NCBI RefSeq assembly: GCF_918797505.1
Contig: NC_092795.1
Location: forward strand, 29,747,131-29,811,130
DNA length: 64,000 bases
Direction: 5' to 3'
Source: Bemisia tabaci
Lineage: Eukaryota; Arthropoda; Insecta; Hemiptera; Aleyrodidae
A program made the position numbers and the translations under genes. Below are positions 11,901 through 26,900 of this stretch, one piece after another. Below the pieces are notes generated by a model, which saw only the letters and a program-made list of their open reading frames with translations, had not been told where the DNA came from and searched no databases. Within the stretch, counting starts at the first letter, position 1. The number at the start of each line of letters is the position of its first letter.

Positions 11901-14900
11901 GGAATGTTTAGCCAGCTACCCGTTGATGTACTTCATGCCGAGACACATGTTTGCGCGCGACGACCTCAACGACGTCCTGAGCCGGTCCTTTGAGGTCGGG
12001 TTAGTGGATAAAGAATATGAAGAGATCCGATATTTTACGCTGATGTTACAAATTGAGGTCAAGGAGGAGGTCGTGATGCGGAGACCTTTTTCCATGAGAG
12101 ATTTGCGAATTGCGTTCATTTGTTTGGGCGCCGGCTATCTTGTGAGTTTTATTGTTTTCCTCGTTGAACTTGCATTGCGGCTGAATTATTGAATAAATAA
12201 AATTGATTATCTGTCCACCCATTGGTATCTGTTTATTTAGCCTCGGCCCATTTAGCCACGTGGCGAACTGCAACAAAACTTGTTGCGAATTGCCACAAAC
12301 TCTAGGTGCTGTGTGGCTAAATGAAACAAGAAAAGTTAGTATGGCAAAATGCAACAAAAATTGTCGCAGTTAGCCACAGTCTTTGGAATAGCCTACCAAA
12401 TTCAGCAAAAAAAATGGTCATTTATCCTCCCATTTTTATTTTACTGCAGTCTAAGTAATTTTATTGAAGATCTGGAATAGATCAAAAAGAATAAACAACC
12501 ATTCGTATTGCAACCAATTTTTACTTTAATAATTTTACCATCCCCCACTTGTGACCAATGCAATACTGATTCTACTTTACACTGAAATACATGCAAATCT
12601 ACTAATAGGAAAGTATTCGGAGGAATTATTGACCACATGCGTCCAGCTCTCCTTCCTTAGGTTGCGTCATGTTAGGTAAGGTTTGGTTAGGTTAGGTTAG
12701 GTCATGTTAGGTTAGGTTAGGTAAGGTTAGGTAAGGTTAGGTTAGTTTATAAGTTCAGGATACAATATGAAAAAATCTTTTTTCGTTGATCGTTAGTTTA
12801 GATAGTAGTGAGGTCCTATAAGAGGCTCATTTTGACCTTGATTGATAAAAATGTGCATAGAAGACGCCATAGATCCAAGCAGTTGGCATTGAAAAATAAG
12901 GAAAACCGTGTGACATTTTCGTGGACAAACAACTGAAGCACTTATAACGATGGTGCTTACGTTGTTCCCATTTCAGCTTACCTGATAAATTATCTCTCCT
13001 TACAATCCATATAACTATGCTCTAACAGTATTCCTGCTTTGAAGAGGTGTTTTAGTTGCAGTTTCCGTTAGTTTCTGAATTTTTGACCGTCCATCTCAAT
13101 GAGACTAATCAGTACCGTGTTACTTACATTCTATTTTTCACACAAAGTCACAGTTGACCGTCTTACTCTAATCAACCAACCAATAGACGAATCTTTCCTA
13201 GTCCAGGTATGCCAAAATACATTAAATCATGCAAAACTCAGCTTGTCGTATATAGTTAACCTGAGTCGAGATACATGCTGTACTCAACTTTCCCAATACT
13301 TGCACAACAACGGCATTAGCACAATTTCCGTAAGTTTCGTTGATACTACCCGCTACGCAACTAACGACCTTAACAAGAATATGGTTTTTATTTTTAACGA
13401 TTGCAGTGACATAGTGAACTTCATCTTGGGCTCAATGAACAGTTACTGGGATTTTGATCAAAGTTTTACCGAACATTTGATTGAACATTCAGTAACCCGA
13501 GATCTTGTATTCAACCCTAAAATTCCAAATATTTGCGTGGTTTATGATGATGAAACCGGGGCCACCGTGAGAGATTTTAAAAGGCCCTGTGATGCAACAA
13601 TTCAAGTGGCACTCAAAGATATTGCAGACGGCAGTATCATAGAGAATAAACAACTGCTCAATTTCACAGCTTCGGCGTACAATCAAATTTGGAATCCAGA
13701 TAACTATTTAATATTTGTAGTGCTGCCTCATGCTAATGATACCAATCCATCAGGAGAGTGGACATCAAATTGTAACCTATTTTTCACGTTCCGTTTGATT
13801 TGGCGCATTTTCAAAGGACGCAAAACCGTGATCTGCTCTTTGAAAGAATGTTTTTGGTACGACGCGTTCCTTAACGAGACCCATGTCTACAAAGGTTCGC
13901 GAGGCGAGGAATACTTTGATTTTTCATGGGCATCGAAGAATAAGAAAAATTTAAATTATTACGTGCTGGAGTCGGGAGGTGGTGGCGATCTGCTTGAGTA
14001 TCGAACCGGGTACGACCTTTGGCAGTTCCCTGTGTATAGTAGCCTTGGATTCTTTTGTGAACAACGAGCCGTAGCGTTACGTCCACCAACCATGATGCCG
14101 ATTGACGAACTCGAGATGAATGAACGAGAAATCGTCGTGAAATATGATCTCGCTTTATTATTCCTCGATGCGTTGTATCGCTTGAGGAGCAAGATTGACC
14201 ATAACTACGACTTCACTATCGTCACAGATTTCGGATCGTTTTGCTTCTTCGTTCCTCGCAAAGGTTTCAAACCACAGTACTTAACGGTTTTTAAATGCTT
14301 CAGCCCAAAAGTCTGGGTGTGTTTCTTGGTCACGATTGGCACGTTTCTCCTCCTTCATCACTTTCACAAGTTGTTCCAGTTGCAACGCATGGCGCGATTA
14401 TATTCTGAGTACGATCTTATCCAGTATGAGAGTCTTTCAACTGCCTTGACTGTCTACAGATACTTCCTGTGTGTGTCACAACCGCGACTGCTGTTGGGTA
14501 AACTACCATCCAGGAAGATCTTGTTCGGCACCTTCGTGTTTGCGGCCCTTGTTCTGACTACACTTCTGCAAAGTGGAATGGTGACTTTCCTGAGCAAGCG
14601 CGTTCGCTACACCGATATCGATACGATTCAACAACTCGCTGAATCGGATCTTTTGATCCAGTCGTCAAATCTCGCCGTGGATTCAGAGTTTTTCGGTCGC
14701 GAGGAACAGTTCGAGTGGATTCAAGATCGGTTTGTCTATACGTATGCTTCAGTTTTGATGTAATCACGGATGGTTTCGATTATCATCTGAACAACTCTTT
14801 GAACTCTGATAATATTCCAGAGTGCCTTTATTGCGAGACTGTCCGTGAAATAGAAAAGTTAAAACCAAAGGGAACAACCATACTCGATAGTATTGAGAAG

Positions 14901-17900
14901 ATCATGACATCGGACGCTTTCCTGGTCATGACTCCGTCGACGGTGGCGAAAAAAAATTGGAACATTATCGAATCTGGGCGGGTTTTTGAATATCACGCCG
15001 TCCAGGAATGTTTAGCCGATTTCCCGTTGATGTTTTTGTTTCCGAAGCATATGTTCGCACGCGATGAGTTCAACTCCATGTTGAGTCGGTCGTTTGAGTA
15101 CGGATTTGTGGCCAAGGTAATAAAGGAAAGCATGCCTGCAATCGATTCTCTAAAAGACCCCGTCAAGGAGACTATTGTACTTCGGAGACCTTTTAAAATG
15201 AAAGATTTGGGTATCGCGTTCATTTGTCTTGGTGCTGGACTTTTTGTTAGTTTCATTGTTTTCCTTTTGGAACTTACCTGTCAGTTATACTAATTTAAGG
15301 AGATTTGAAGACATGACACACGCAATTCCCACCAATGTTTATCAGACTTCTTATGTTATTTAAATGGTTTTCTGTATTACACACTATATCTAAAATAGAT
15401 CCATTATTTTATCACATTCGGAGAACTGATTGAAAAATATTAAAAAGTACAATAATGAAAAACAAATCAACAAAAATACGATTTACCGAGTTGAGAATGG
15501 GAGCACTATATTAAAAATATAATATTAATATGATGTTCACATGATCATCAGATATACTACAAGATCTTCAATGATCATCACTACAAATTTACTGGATCGT
15601 GACATGACCCAAGTTTGTTTCGTTATCTTGAATTTATGGTCCAGGCAAATAAGGAAAAGAGCCTGCAAAAATCCCGGGTAGCAATGTTTACATTGATTCC
15701 CATGTAATTTTTGACGCTGAATCCGAATTTCAACTTTGCACCGAAAAATTCGGTCGCCAGTTTTGGCAAAAATGGCCTAAAATCGGCCTTTTTTCCGGAT
15801 TATGGCCTGTAACTTGCCAAAAATAGATCTGACGATAAAATTAGTTATTTTCAGAAATAAAGCTCATTAAATTTCCTATAAAAAAGTTCGATACACTTTT
15901 TTGCCTAAGGCAAAATCAAGCGCACTGGCGGGCTCCGAACTTTGTAAAATGTGCGAAAATTACGCATAGTGTAATATGTTGGGCTCCTTATTATTTACAT
16001 CAATTCATTTCACTAAGTGTAAATTTTATCATCTTTACTTAATTTGTCCAGAAATTACTCGTTAGACGATTAACACCGGAGACATCGGGCAGAAACCGCG
16101 AAAAACACAATTTTCGCTCATTTTTCAAAGTCCGGAGCCCGCCAGCGCGCTTGATTTTGCCTTGAGCAAAAAAACGTATAGGAACTAATGTATAGGAAAT
16201 TTAACGAGTTTTATTTCTGGAAATAACTAATTTTATCGTCAGATCAATTTTTGGCAAGTTACAGGCCGTAATCCGGAAAAAAGGCCGATTTTAGGCCATT
16301 TATGCCAAATTTGGCAACTTTCTGGTCTGAATTTTTTGGTGCAAAGTTGAAATTCGGATTCAGCGTCAAAAATAACATAAGAATCAATGTAAACATTGCT
16401 ACCCGGGATTTTTGCAGGCTATGGCCCTTTTTTTGGCTTATTTGCCTGGACTATTACATGTCAGAATCAGCGAGTTACCAAATAAAGAAAAACCTCAATG
16501 GGGACGCATCATAATCCGGCAACATTACTGTCACGATAATTTTAGATCTTTTCCGCGATTTCGAATCACGGTAGGTTTGGCGTAAAATACCCCCATGGAT
16601 CCTGTTTGATAGATTCTTGTGAAACTCGATATCAGGAAGTGTTTTTTGACACCAGTTAAAATAATTTCAAAAACTTTATGTTAGCCCGAAATTTCCTCCT
16701 AGGCTCCTCGTAATATTAATCTATGAAAATTATTCCTCATTTTGCATCCGATGTATGCAACGTAAACAGCACTCGAAGTCAACACATCAAGACTCTACTC
16801 TCCGCAGTAGGCCGCGGCCGGACCAATATGAAACGCCTTCAATTGGGCGTGATACTGTGCAACACACCGAAGCTGATATAGTTGTATTCTTAGGTTCGAA
16901 CCTAACTCAAGTTAATTGCTCGACCAAATAAGGCATGTCAGCCTGTTAACTGTTGTATTTCAAGTTATCTCGCATATTTAATGCCCATTTTTGCCTGTGA
17001 CAAAAATGCAAGAAATGCAAATGATATATAGAGATAGAATTATAATTATTCCTGTGGCCAACGAAAGAAGCTCTCCTGAAGGGAAACCTGTTCGTGAAAC
17101 TTTTGCAGTTTTTGAGCGCGCTCTATATGTACCGGGTGATATTTTTTGACAGGAAGTCTTAGATAAATTTTCAAATTTCCAAAATCCAAGATGGCGGAAG
17201 CCGTCTAAAATGCTATCTCGGCCCCTGTCCGATGTCCGATCGATTTTCGTGAAACTCGGTATCAGGGGATATTTTTGATGGGAAATGGAGATTTTTGGTC
17301 AAATCTTCAAAATTCTAACCGAAGATGGAGGACGTGATTGTAGGTGCGATAATGGCTTATCCAAAATACCCGTCCTTTCAGTCAAAATATGTTTCTGCTC
17401 ATTTTCAAAATTAATTTATCCTCAGTTTTTAATAAATCAGCGCCTAAATGTATTCAAAGAGATAAACATGCAGAAGAAATATATTAAATGAACACTAGTA
17501 AGTAGAGAGTTAAAAGAATGTAATTAATAATACATATTTAAGTGCTGTACTAATAAATAAGCACGTAAATATTATTGAATATATTATCCTATCTCTCTAC
17601 TTACTAATGATAGGAGGGCACTTTTCAATACTAATGTGTAAAAACTACTTGTTTGTCACTCCTGCCATTGAACAACGGTAGAAAAACAGTTTTCTACGTA
17701 AGGTATCTTTGTGGATCTTTTTTATGTATTGTCACCCACATACTAATAAAACTAGCTCTTGTCATGTTGCTATTTAACACCTTACAACTTTGGTAGGCCT
17801 CGCATGGATATCAGAATAGACAAATCCTCGAATAGATAACTACTCTTGCACAGAGGACGTACTCTAGTTCTTTCAAAATTGAAGGCGAAACAGCAATTTG

Positions 17901-20900
17901 CGTACCCCTCAAGTCCTTTTCATGAACTCTACCATCTCTAAAAAAATATGTCAGAAAAGGCCACCTCCGTTGGTAGAATATAAGAGCACGAAACATCCTT
18001 CGAGGAAATGGCTGGAAAGAAACCAAACGTCATGGTATTTTTTAAAAATTTATCTAAACATCAACAGTATCAACTAAGTAAAAATGTCAATTTGAACGAT
18101 CATGAGGCGGTGTCAATACTTACTTTCAGTCGAACGTATGAGAATTCAGGTTCAGAATGCATATTATTCGTGTGCATCACTCCAGGTTTACTCTTCAAGA
18201 CGTAAACCGTGTTGATATGTGCTAAAATGTTTTCGAATGTGAGATCTAAATGTGGTCTCACCTGCAACGTAAAAATGGAGAGAAATTAACTCAAGCTACT
18301 CAGACAGGTGGCTGTTATTTAAATCCAGCGCCAGTGAAGGGTAAACTTTGTACAATATGACAACCTCGTGCTGCCATTGGAGAACGTTAAAGCTGATTTT
18401 TGCGAGTAGGTGAAATCAGTTTAAATAATTTAAATGCATGTGTAATATATATGTCCAGGAAGGCTCCTTCATCCACAATTGTTCTTAATCTTAAGGAATG
18501 TTAAAAGAAACAAAAAGCAGAGTCACCAACCCGCAAAACATGCCACTGGAAAATGATACTTACTTTAACTAGCCCTCGGCTGAATGCTACATTAATTATG
18601 CTGATGTTTTACGATGAACTGAACCTTTAAAGGTGTGTCTCGGGGCTTTTATAGTTAAATTTTAACGAAACGAAATTGAATTGTTTGAGGAAGCTCGAGC
18701 GATACTATTCAAAATTATATTTTTATGTTTTGCGTTGAAAGTGATGAACCAGTTATTTTTTTAGGTGCCTACTTTTAAAAACCTGATTTTCCTGCCTGTA
18801 TGAGACTTGAGACATTTCACGGCACATCACATTTACCGCTAAGTTTCTCTCTCCATGTAGTGGGGCCGATAAGTGGAAAATATCATAACAATCGTGCACT
18901 TCTGGAAGAAAGCATGAAAATTTCAGGGATTCATCTCTACCCTATAGACATTCGATTTAGACATAGACCCCAAAAATCTGAGCCCCCTGGGGGGGCAGGG
19001 GGGCCCCCAAATTTTGAATTTTGAATAACTACGGAACGGCTAATGTTAGCGTAATTTGTTTTTAACAGAACGATGGGAAATTTTATTAGGAACAAAATTG
19101 GTTCTTATGAATTTTTCCGTGGGATCGATATTTTAGGCGTGAAAACGGGAAAAAACCATCGGGGGACGGGGAGCCGGCCGTTCTGAGGCAGATCCGCGCG
19201 CTGCGCTGCCTGCCCGGGACGCGCGCGGCGGCGCGGTACGGTGTTACCGACGAAACAACCGCTTGTCTTTGTTTAATCTCAACGATACGCAGTTTTAAAA
19301 ATATTATAAATTCACCGTACTGCCTAAATACTTTTCCGTAGTAATACAAGCCTTGCTTTATATTAGTAATAAATAAAAGCAAGCAAAAGGCGAAAGACTC
19401 CAATGTGAGAGCGCCGAGTCAATAGGAGAATAAGAGGGGTCGATCATCGCGCATCACGTGTCTTGTTTTCCATGAATACAGAGCTTTTCCGACCTCAGTA
19501 CAGAGTAAATTACCCTTTCCTTACGTAATTTTTGTAAAGGATTACATTTTTTAAGATATTAGAGCGAAATAAGATTTAAGTAGATAAAGATTTTAATAGA
19601 TTTTGACCCACTTTTTCATGACTACTGGAAATGGGATCCTTGATAACTTATTTTTAGCTTATTTTCCATGTTACTTTCGGCGAATGGGACCATGAGCTGC
19701 TTACATAAGCAAGAATTCTGCAATACTTGACGCAAATACATTACCTGAGGAGTGTGGAGGGGAGGGGGGAGGGGGGGGGGGGGGGGGGGGGCTTCACAGT
19801 CCCTTGCCACTAAGGTGCCCAGATTTCCTTCCTTTTCCTCTAATATAGTTTTTCGTTCATGTTAATTGGTTTCTCGCAATTGCATAGGTACTGATACGTA
19901 CGGAACATTCCGGCAGTGTTCCTTTCTCCTCTTTATTACTCCAGCCAGTCAACAGACGTATTCATTTTCATGAACTTCCCACTCTTTCAGATATTCAGCA
20001 AATATGCATATTTCACAAAATAGAACGATATATCAAATGAAGAATAAAAAAGAAGATATCTGAGTACTATCGCTTCTTTTTATCGAGTCACACTTGAAGA
20101 TTATTATTGGTATACTAACCACAAGACATAAAAAATGGAATGAGCAGTAAAAAAAATCCATGTATATTATCTTTCATTTTGTTCTATGGAGTTTGGAGTG
20201 GAGTTATACATAATGAGTGCGAAATATGTAATGCACAAAACGCACACCTTAAACTTTATCGCACAGTATAACACTGATCAAATTAGCTTCAGAGATTATC
20301 AGAGGGTTAATTTCTTGTCAAAATATCAACAAATCAGTCTATCAAAAATCAGTAATCGGTAATCAGTTGCAAAATTACCGAGATTGAGGGAAATCGTGTG
20401 ATGCGAGATTTTATTGATGACATAAGAGCAGGATATGTTCCCAGTAGGCGCGACTTCATATCACTCAAACGGACCGTTTTTGCAGATTAGCGGATATTGG
20501 CGGCTAATTATTACTTAATAATATTCCTTATACTTATACAAGAAGCAGTCCAACAAAGGTTTTGGGGGGGGGGTCTTTTATCCCTATCAAGCTTCCTCAA
20601 GATTCTTTTGGCGTTTCTTGGAGGAAGTTTTGAATGTGGTTTTGGTCCTCTTTTAAAAAATCCTACACGTAGCAATGATGTACCAAAATGTTCCTTCAAG
20701 AGAAGAGAATAAGCATGCTTCTTTTTACTCATTTTTTTTACAAAATTAGGTTCCCTGTCTTGAAAGTCTGGCTAGAAGCCGTCTCCCGGGAACTTTAGGG
20801 TTGGTAAGCATATTTAGATACCATCCTGGTACAAACACTTTAAAATCATTTTTCAGGTCATCGTGGTATACAAATAAGATGTGTGACTTTTAGCACCCCC

Positions 20901-23900
20901 CCCCCTTCCCGGGACAACTGTACGTCAGATTTTATTCCGTTCGACTGATGACTGATACAGTTATCTTGGATGCTTTAATACTTGAACTTGACAAATCCAT
21001 ACAACAAAACAATCTAGAACTCCAGCACCTAACCCCTTCTCCTTCCGTTGCCGTCCGCTCGCTTGTATACATACATATATTACCTGCAAAAGTTAAGCCT
21101 TTTTTAAGGCTTCATAGGTAGTAAGATATATTTATAATATTTTTAAAACTGCGCATCGTCGAGATTAAACAAAGACAAGCGGTTGTTTCGTCGGTAACAC
21201 CGTACCGCGCCGCCGCGCGCGTCCCGGGCAGGCAGCGCAGCGCGCGGATCTGCCTCAGAACGGCCGGCTCCCCGTCCCCCGATGGTTTTTCCCGTTTTCA
21301 CGCCTAAAATATCGATCCCACGGAAAAATTCATAAGAACCAGTTTTGTTCCTAATAAAATTTCCCATCGTTCTGTTAAAAAAAAATTACGCTAACATTAG
21401 CCGTTCCGTAGTTATTCAAAATTCAAAATTTGGGGGCCCCCCTGCCCCCCCAGGGGGCTCAGATTTTTGGGGTCTATGTCTAAATCGAATGTCTATAGGG
21501 TAGAGATGAATCCCTGAAATTTTCATGCTTTCTTCCAGAAGTGCACGATTGTTATGCTTATCGGCCCCACTAATGTATTCAAGCCTAGTGCGTAATACTC
21601 AACGGAATTGAAATTCTGATACCTATTTATCTTATCATATCTATAAGATAGCAAAACATCGGTAAATGAGGTTTAAAAAATGCATATATGTTCAAGCCCA
21701 TGTTTAGAGTTTCTCCTATCATATTCCTGGCTATTGCGGTGTTCTATGAGTAGAAATAAGTAAGAACGAACTCCTTTTTTGACAGCAAAACATCGCATCA
21801 TCTTACCGGATCCAGCACATCGGTGACTTTACACTGCGACTGTTGTACCATAGGCATAATCCTGGTTATGGCGGCTCCTGTTTGCACGACAACAAGCTGC
21901 CTGTCAAACATCAAGTGGAAAGGAAAGACTTTGCAAAATGTATCAGGGCTCACTTTAGATTCTGAAACAAATGTGATGGCACGGATGAACCTCTTGTTTG
22001 CGGAAAGAGCGAAGCCATCCTAAGTCACTCATTGGAATAATCACCTAATTATTCGAGGGACTTGTGTCATTTGCCTAGTAACAAAAGTGCAGTTCCTAAA
22101 ACATTTCTTTTCTCTTCTCATAAAAAATAAACTCATAAACTTGTTCAAATAAATCCAGTGTACCGAGTGAATTCTCTCATTGGAAATTACAGAGATTCAT
22201 CTCAGTCCATTTTAGTTTACTTCAAGTACCCACAGCCCACATCACACAATATTTTGCTCCAGGATACCTATATCCATGGAGTTTTTCAATGTATCGAACT
22301 CGTTCCGATTGAAACATACACGGAAAAAATTAAATTGCTGATTTAACAATTCAATTGCTAAAAAAAGTGACTTCAATGTTTCAATGTAGATTTTACAACA
22401 AAAGAATGCTACTTAAACCACCCCCGTGGGTAAATTAGTTTACAATAGTGGTTGAAGTAGCATTTTTTTGGTGAAATCTACCTTGAAATATTGCGGTCAC
22501 TTTATTTTAGCAATTTAATTGTTAAATCAGGAATTTAATTTTTTCCGTGTACTGATGAGATTCACTCAGGCTTAAATAAGAAAGGATCTACAGGAAGTAC
22601 CTAGATACTCGTCTCCAGAACATTATTGTCTTTGCGTTCGATACTGTATTGCAATTAAGCTCCGCAGCATGTTACTGAATGGTTATCCTTTCGCTGCAAT
22701 TTTTATCTCTGAGATGGGGGTGGGGGGCTACATCGCGGGGTTACTTCAACTCCAAAATGTAGTAAGTTTAAAAAATATTCCATTTCTCAAAAATCGAGAC
22801 CATCAGTAAATCATAAATGAAGATGATCAGATATGAACGTGGAGAGTGTTTAGCATCTCATCAATTACTCTTTCCTTTTAAACTTTTCTTCATGCTAATC
22901 AAGTGATCGAGCGGCTTACCGAGAGATAAAGTCTCAACTTCGGTTATTTCTGGATTTTGAACTTTACCCCTAGAGTTTTGTTCTGTGATCAAAAACTGTA
23001 CATGGTCGCTTTCTTCTTTTGTTTTGATTATTTCCACTTCCACTTCCGTGTCGTGAAGTTTACTCGCCACCGTCTAGGAAATAAACAAAACATTGATCGA
23101 TAATAATCAAATCGTACATGATTAACATAAGATAGAGTTTTCACAAGAATTTGTAAGTGCAACTGATATGATGATCGAACTATATTTTTTAGGTTAAACG
23201 TTTGAAAATCGGCTTAGCTGATTTTAAAATATAGTAAGATAGATAAGAAAAAACTTGGTTTTTACTTACTACACTGAAAAATGACAAAATAATCCTGGTT
23301 TTTTCCATTAATCAGTTGAATCAGTAATAACACTAACACACCATGAAGTTGGCGCATCTGTGCCAGCTTATACATTTAAAGTATCCTTAAGTGCTTGTCC
23401 CTCGGCACCAAAAATATTTTTCTTAGGCTAACTTCTTCACACACTGTGCAGTTTTGTGTGCGTCCTGATTATTTTCATTTTTTCGAGTTGGTGTGTTTTC
23501 ATTCTCTTTGATTCAGTTAAGAGGTTCCGTAGATCTCATTCGAATGGGAAACCCGAAAAGATATGCGATACATCACACTCTTTAAGAATACATTAATGTT
23601 GTATTATTCTAGTCAAAACTCCACACTGGGAAAAAAAAACACATTGAATCTAGAGTCGAGACTCTTGAAAACATTGTCAAGAAATAATACTCTTGATTCA
23701 ATCAGATTTTTGCTTAAATCAAAAGGAAATCCGCTCAAATTAAGAGGCCTGGTTCTTGATTCTAGCAAAAATCCGATTGAATCAAGAGTATTTCTTCTTG
23801 TCGATGTTTTAAGAGTCTGGATTCTAGATCCAATGTGTTTTTTTTTCCAGTGTATGCTCTAGGAAAGAGACCAGGATTTGTTTTTCATTTCCCTCCATTT

Positions 23901-26900
23901 TTCTACCACAGTCAATCTTTCCCAATATTTTTGAATTTTATAGACACGCAGTCGCCAGATTTAAGCCCTTAAAATACCAACCTTCACAATGCCGATCACA
24001 ATATGCTCCAGTCCAGGTCTGTCGGAGTAGTAGTGAAGTATTAGCGCTCCGTCCTCTGCTCGCTCCGTGCATCGGAAAGAGGGAGCTTTCATTCCGGGAT
24101 AGAGTGTGCCCAAGTGATCATGAAGAGCATCTAAATTCTAAATAAAGATAGATATTTTTGTCAGTTTATAACACGCGCGTAAGCATTGCAAGAGAAATGA
24201 TTCCTTTTTTCTCGAGATGATCGTGAATTTTGTCAATCACGCATGATCTGAAAGACGATTCCTTTGGCAATATAATATAAGGAAACTAAGTGCAACTATG
24301 CCACACAGACCATCGTGCATGACATTATGACGAAACAACCCATTTGGTATGGTCATGTTCAGAAAATGGCAGAAGATAGGTTATCGAAGTTCTCTGTTTT
24401 ACTAACCCTTTATTCTGGTGAAATCTAATCTGTGTAACTAAAGTAAATCACCAAATTTTATTTTATTAAGTCCAAAACCTTAGTAAAACTGGTTACCTTT
24501 ACATAATTAGAAGCTTTGCTTTATAAAGTTCCTCCTTGATTGGGTTCCTCCTGGGAGAAGGCGCAGAGGGTGCCCAATAAGAGGTTGGAGGGAGGGGATT
24601 GAAACAGAAATGTTAAGATGCTCAATGCCCGAAGGGTTGTGGTTCGACAGAAAGCAGTGGAGGTTAAGTGTCGTAGAGCGCGGGGGTGTGCTATAAAGCG
24701 ACCTATGTTTGTAACTATGTGCACTATCATGTCATTATTTATGTCCTAGCCGTGACCATTAAGCACTTAGTCATGAGTTCATGACATATGTAATGCTTGA
24801 CAGTTCATTAAATTTCATGAATTTAAACTTTTAGTATAATAATAATATAAATATTTAGAAGGTAGGTACTAAAAATAAGTAAATTAAACATAAAACTTGA
24901 AACCAAATAAAATTGAATATTTTTAATTCAAAAATACTGAAAAATATAGACCTCTTTTCAGACGTTCTCGTAATTTTATGTGGGATCAAGACATTTTAAG
25001 ATACATTCTAAGTTAATGCTAGCAAATCAGAAGTCGACCGTGAGTTGATAAACTTTCAGTGTTGATGTGCTTTTATCTACACGTTTGCAACATCATCTCG
25101 AAAATTATAGGAGAAAAGTTTGGACTTTAAACTCCAGACATTTAAAATACGCTTCCTTTGGTTCATAGCCATGCGACTTGTAAAACGTGATTACAATGAC
25201 TATACTTTCGGCGCGAGTGCAAAGTATTCTCTGCTTATTGAAAGGTCCTTAAAAATACACACATCTTTCTTATATTTTGACGACGCGGCATAGCCAATTT
25301 GAAAATGTAAACGAAAATTTTGCAGAAAACATTAGTTGAGAGGAAATTATGCTGTGCTCAGCTTGAGCGTAATAATGTCGATGAGATACAATGGATTAGT
25401 GGTTATAACTTAATCAACCGCATAATTACTGTATTTTTATCAAAATGTTGACCTGACCTACCTGTAAAAAATCCCGAGGGGTAGCTCCTAGCACCTGTAA
25501 TATCTTATCATATCCAGAATCTTGGCAGAACTCGAAGAACATCTTCCCAAAGAGCTCTAAAATTTGATTTGCAGGAATGTCTGAAACACGAAGGCATGCA
25601 ATCATGGATATGCCTCAAAATATGCTCAGTGAGAGGTTGATGATTTTCGTGATACCATTCACAAATTACCAATATTTCTTATTTACTTAAAGCAAACGCA
25701 GATGCTAAAGCAGTCGTTATTTTTTTCTTATCAGTAGCGCACGTATTTTGAAAGTGTAAGCCATCAATTAGTAAACAATCAGGTAATCCCAACGCGTGCT
25801 ATTGGTAGAGCGCGCCGTAAGAACATATTATCTGAATTATCATGTATTCAGTTTTATCCGTATGTTCCAAGTTTCCAGACGAATTATGAGCGCCTGAAAA
25901 TCTCATCAAACGCCGAATTTCTACGTCCACTTTCAATGGAGCTATCGCCCATCGAAGACAACACGGAAATAGAGTAAGAGAAAGGACGCGCGTTTATGAC
26001 GGCGCAGAGATACAACTATTCGTGTTTGATGGATGTCCGTGTTGCATTTGAAAAATTGAAGGCGCGATGGCGAGTGGCGCGAACTCTCAATGCTTCGCTC
26101 TATGCTGCCAATGAGGCCAGTATGGCTCATCTATGAAAGTACCTATCTGCACTAATGACATGTACATTGTTTCTGAAACAAGCCATTAATTCTTGCTCTT
26201 GCAGTGTGCAGTCCAAATAACGCTCGTAATTTCATTTGACTTCTCAGAGTTACTTTAAACTAGTTAAAATCAAAGCATTATATTGATGAAACATATGTTT
26301 AACCATAATATTAGTTCAATTTTACGTGGGTCCTATTTAAAATTTCCTCTAAACGGGAATGTTCTGAATGGTGGTATGATGAACCAGAATCCCGTGTATT
26401 ATGCAGATTTTTATTTCCGTCTTACGCAAAATTTCCACTGCTGCTCCTATGAGATTGTAAGTTATTTCATCCTCGTATATTTGCCGGACGAGAAACTGTC
26501 CCTCCATTACGACCTCTGCTTGTTTCCTAAAAAACACAAAGTTAAATATATTATATATCTCAGTTTCCTAACATGCTTTCAATTCGAGATTTGACTACTG
26601 ATAGATTGAAGAGTTTTGGCAGATCTTCCGTTCTGCACTATGTCAAAACAAGAGGGATTTGAACCCTCCCGGAGTCGTGTAAGATATTATACTTAGCGGC
26701 ATCGCTAAAAATGAATACTTGCATATAGCCTCATCAAAGGCTTCATTTACAGTATTTTACAAGCTTATCACAAATAATTCTGTACCCTAATCTGCTTTTT
26801 ATAAGCTGTAAGTATGGTAAATTAATTATATTGCCTATCGAAATCATATGGATTTTGGGTTTATTTTATCCTGTCTTGTCTAATAATGACACCGAAAATC

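Noticed and set aside
22861..22919. Continuation of cyclase exon 6 to an in-frame stop
   Set aside because: A good donor (GTAAGC) precedes it, the residues beyond do not fit the family, and exon 7 joins in phase.
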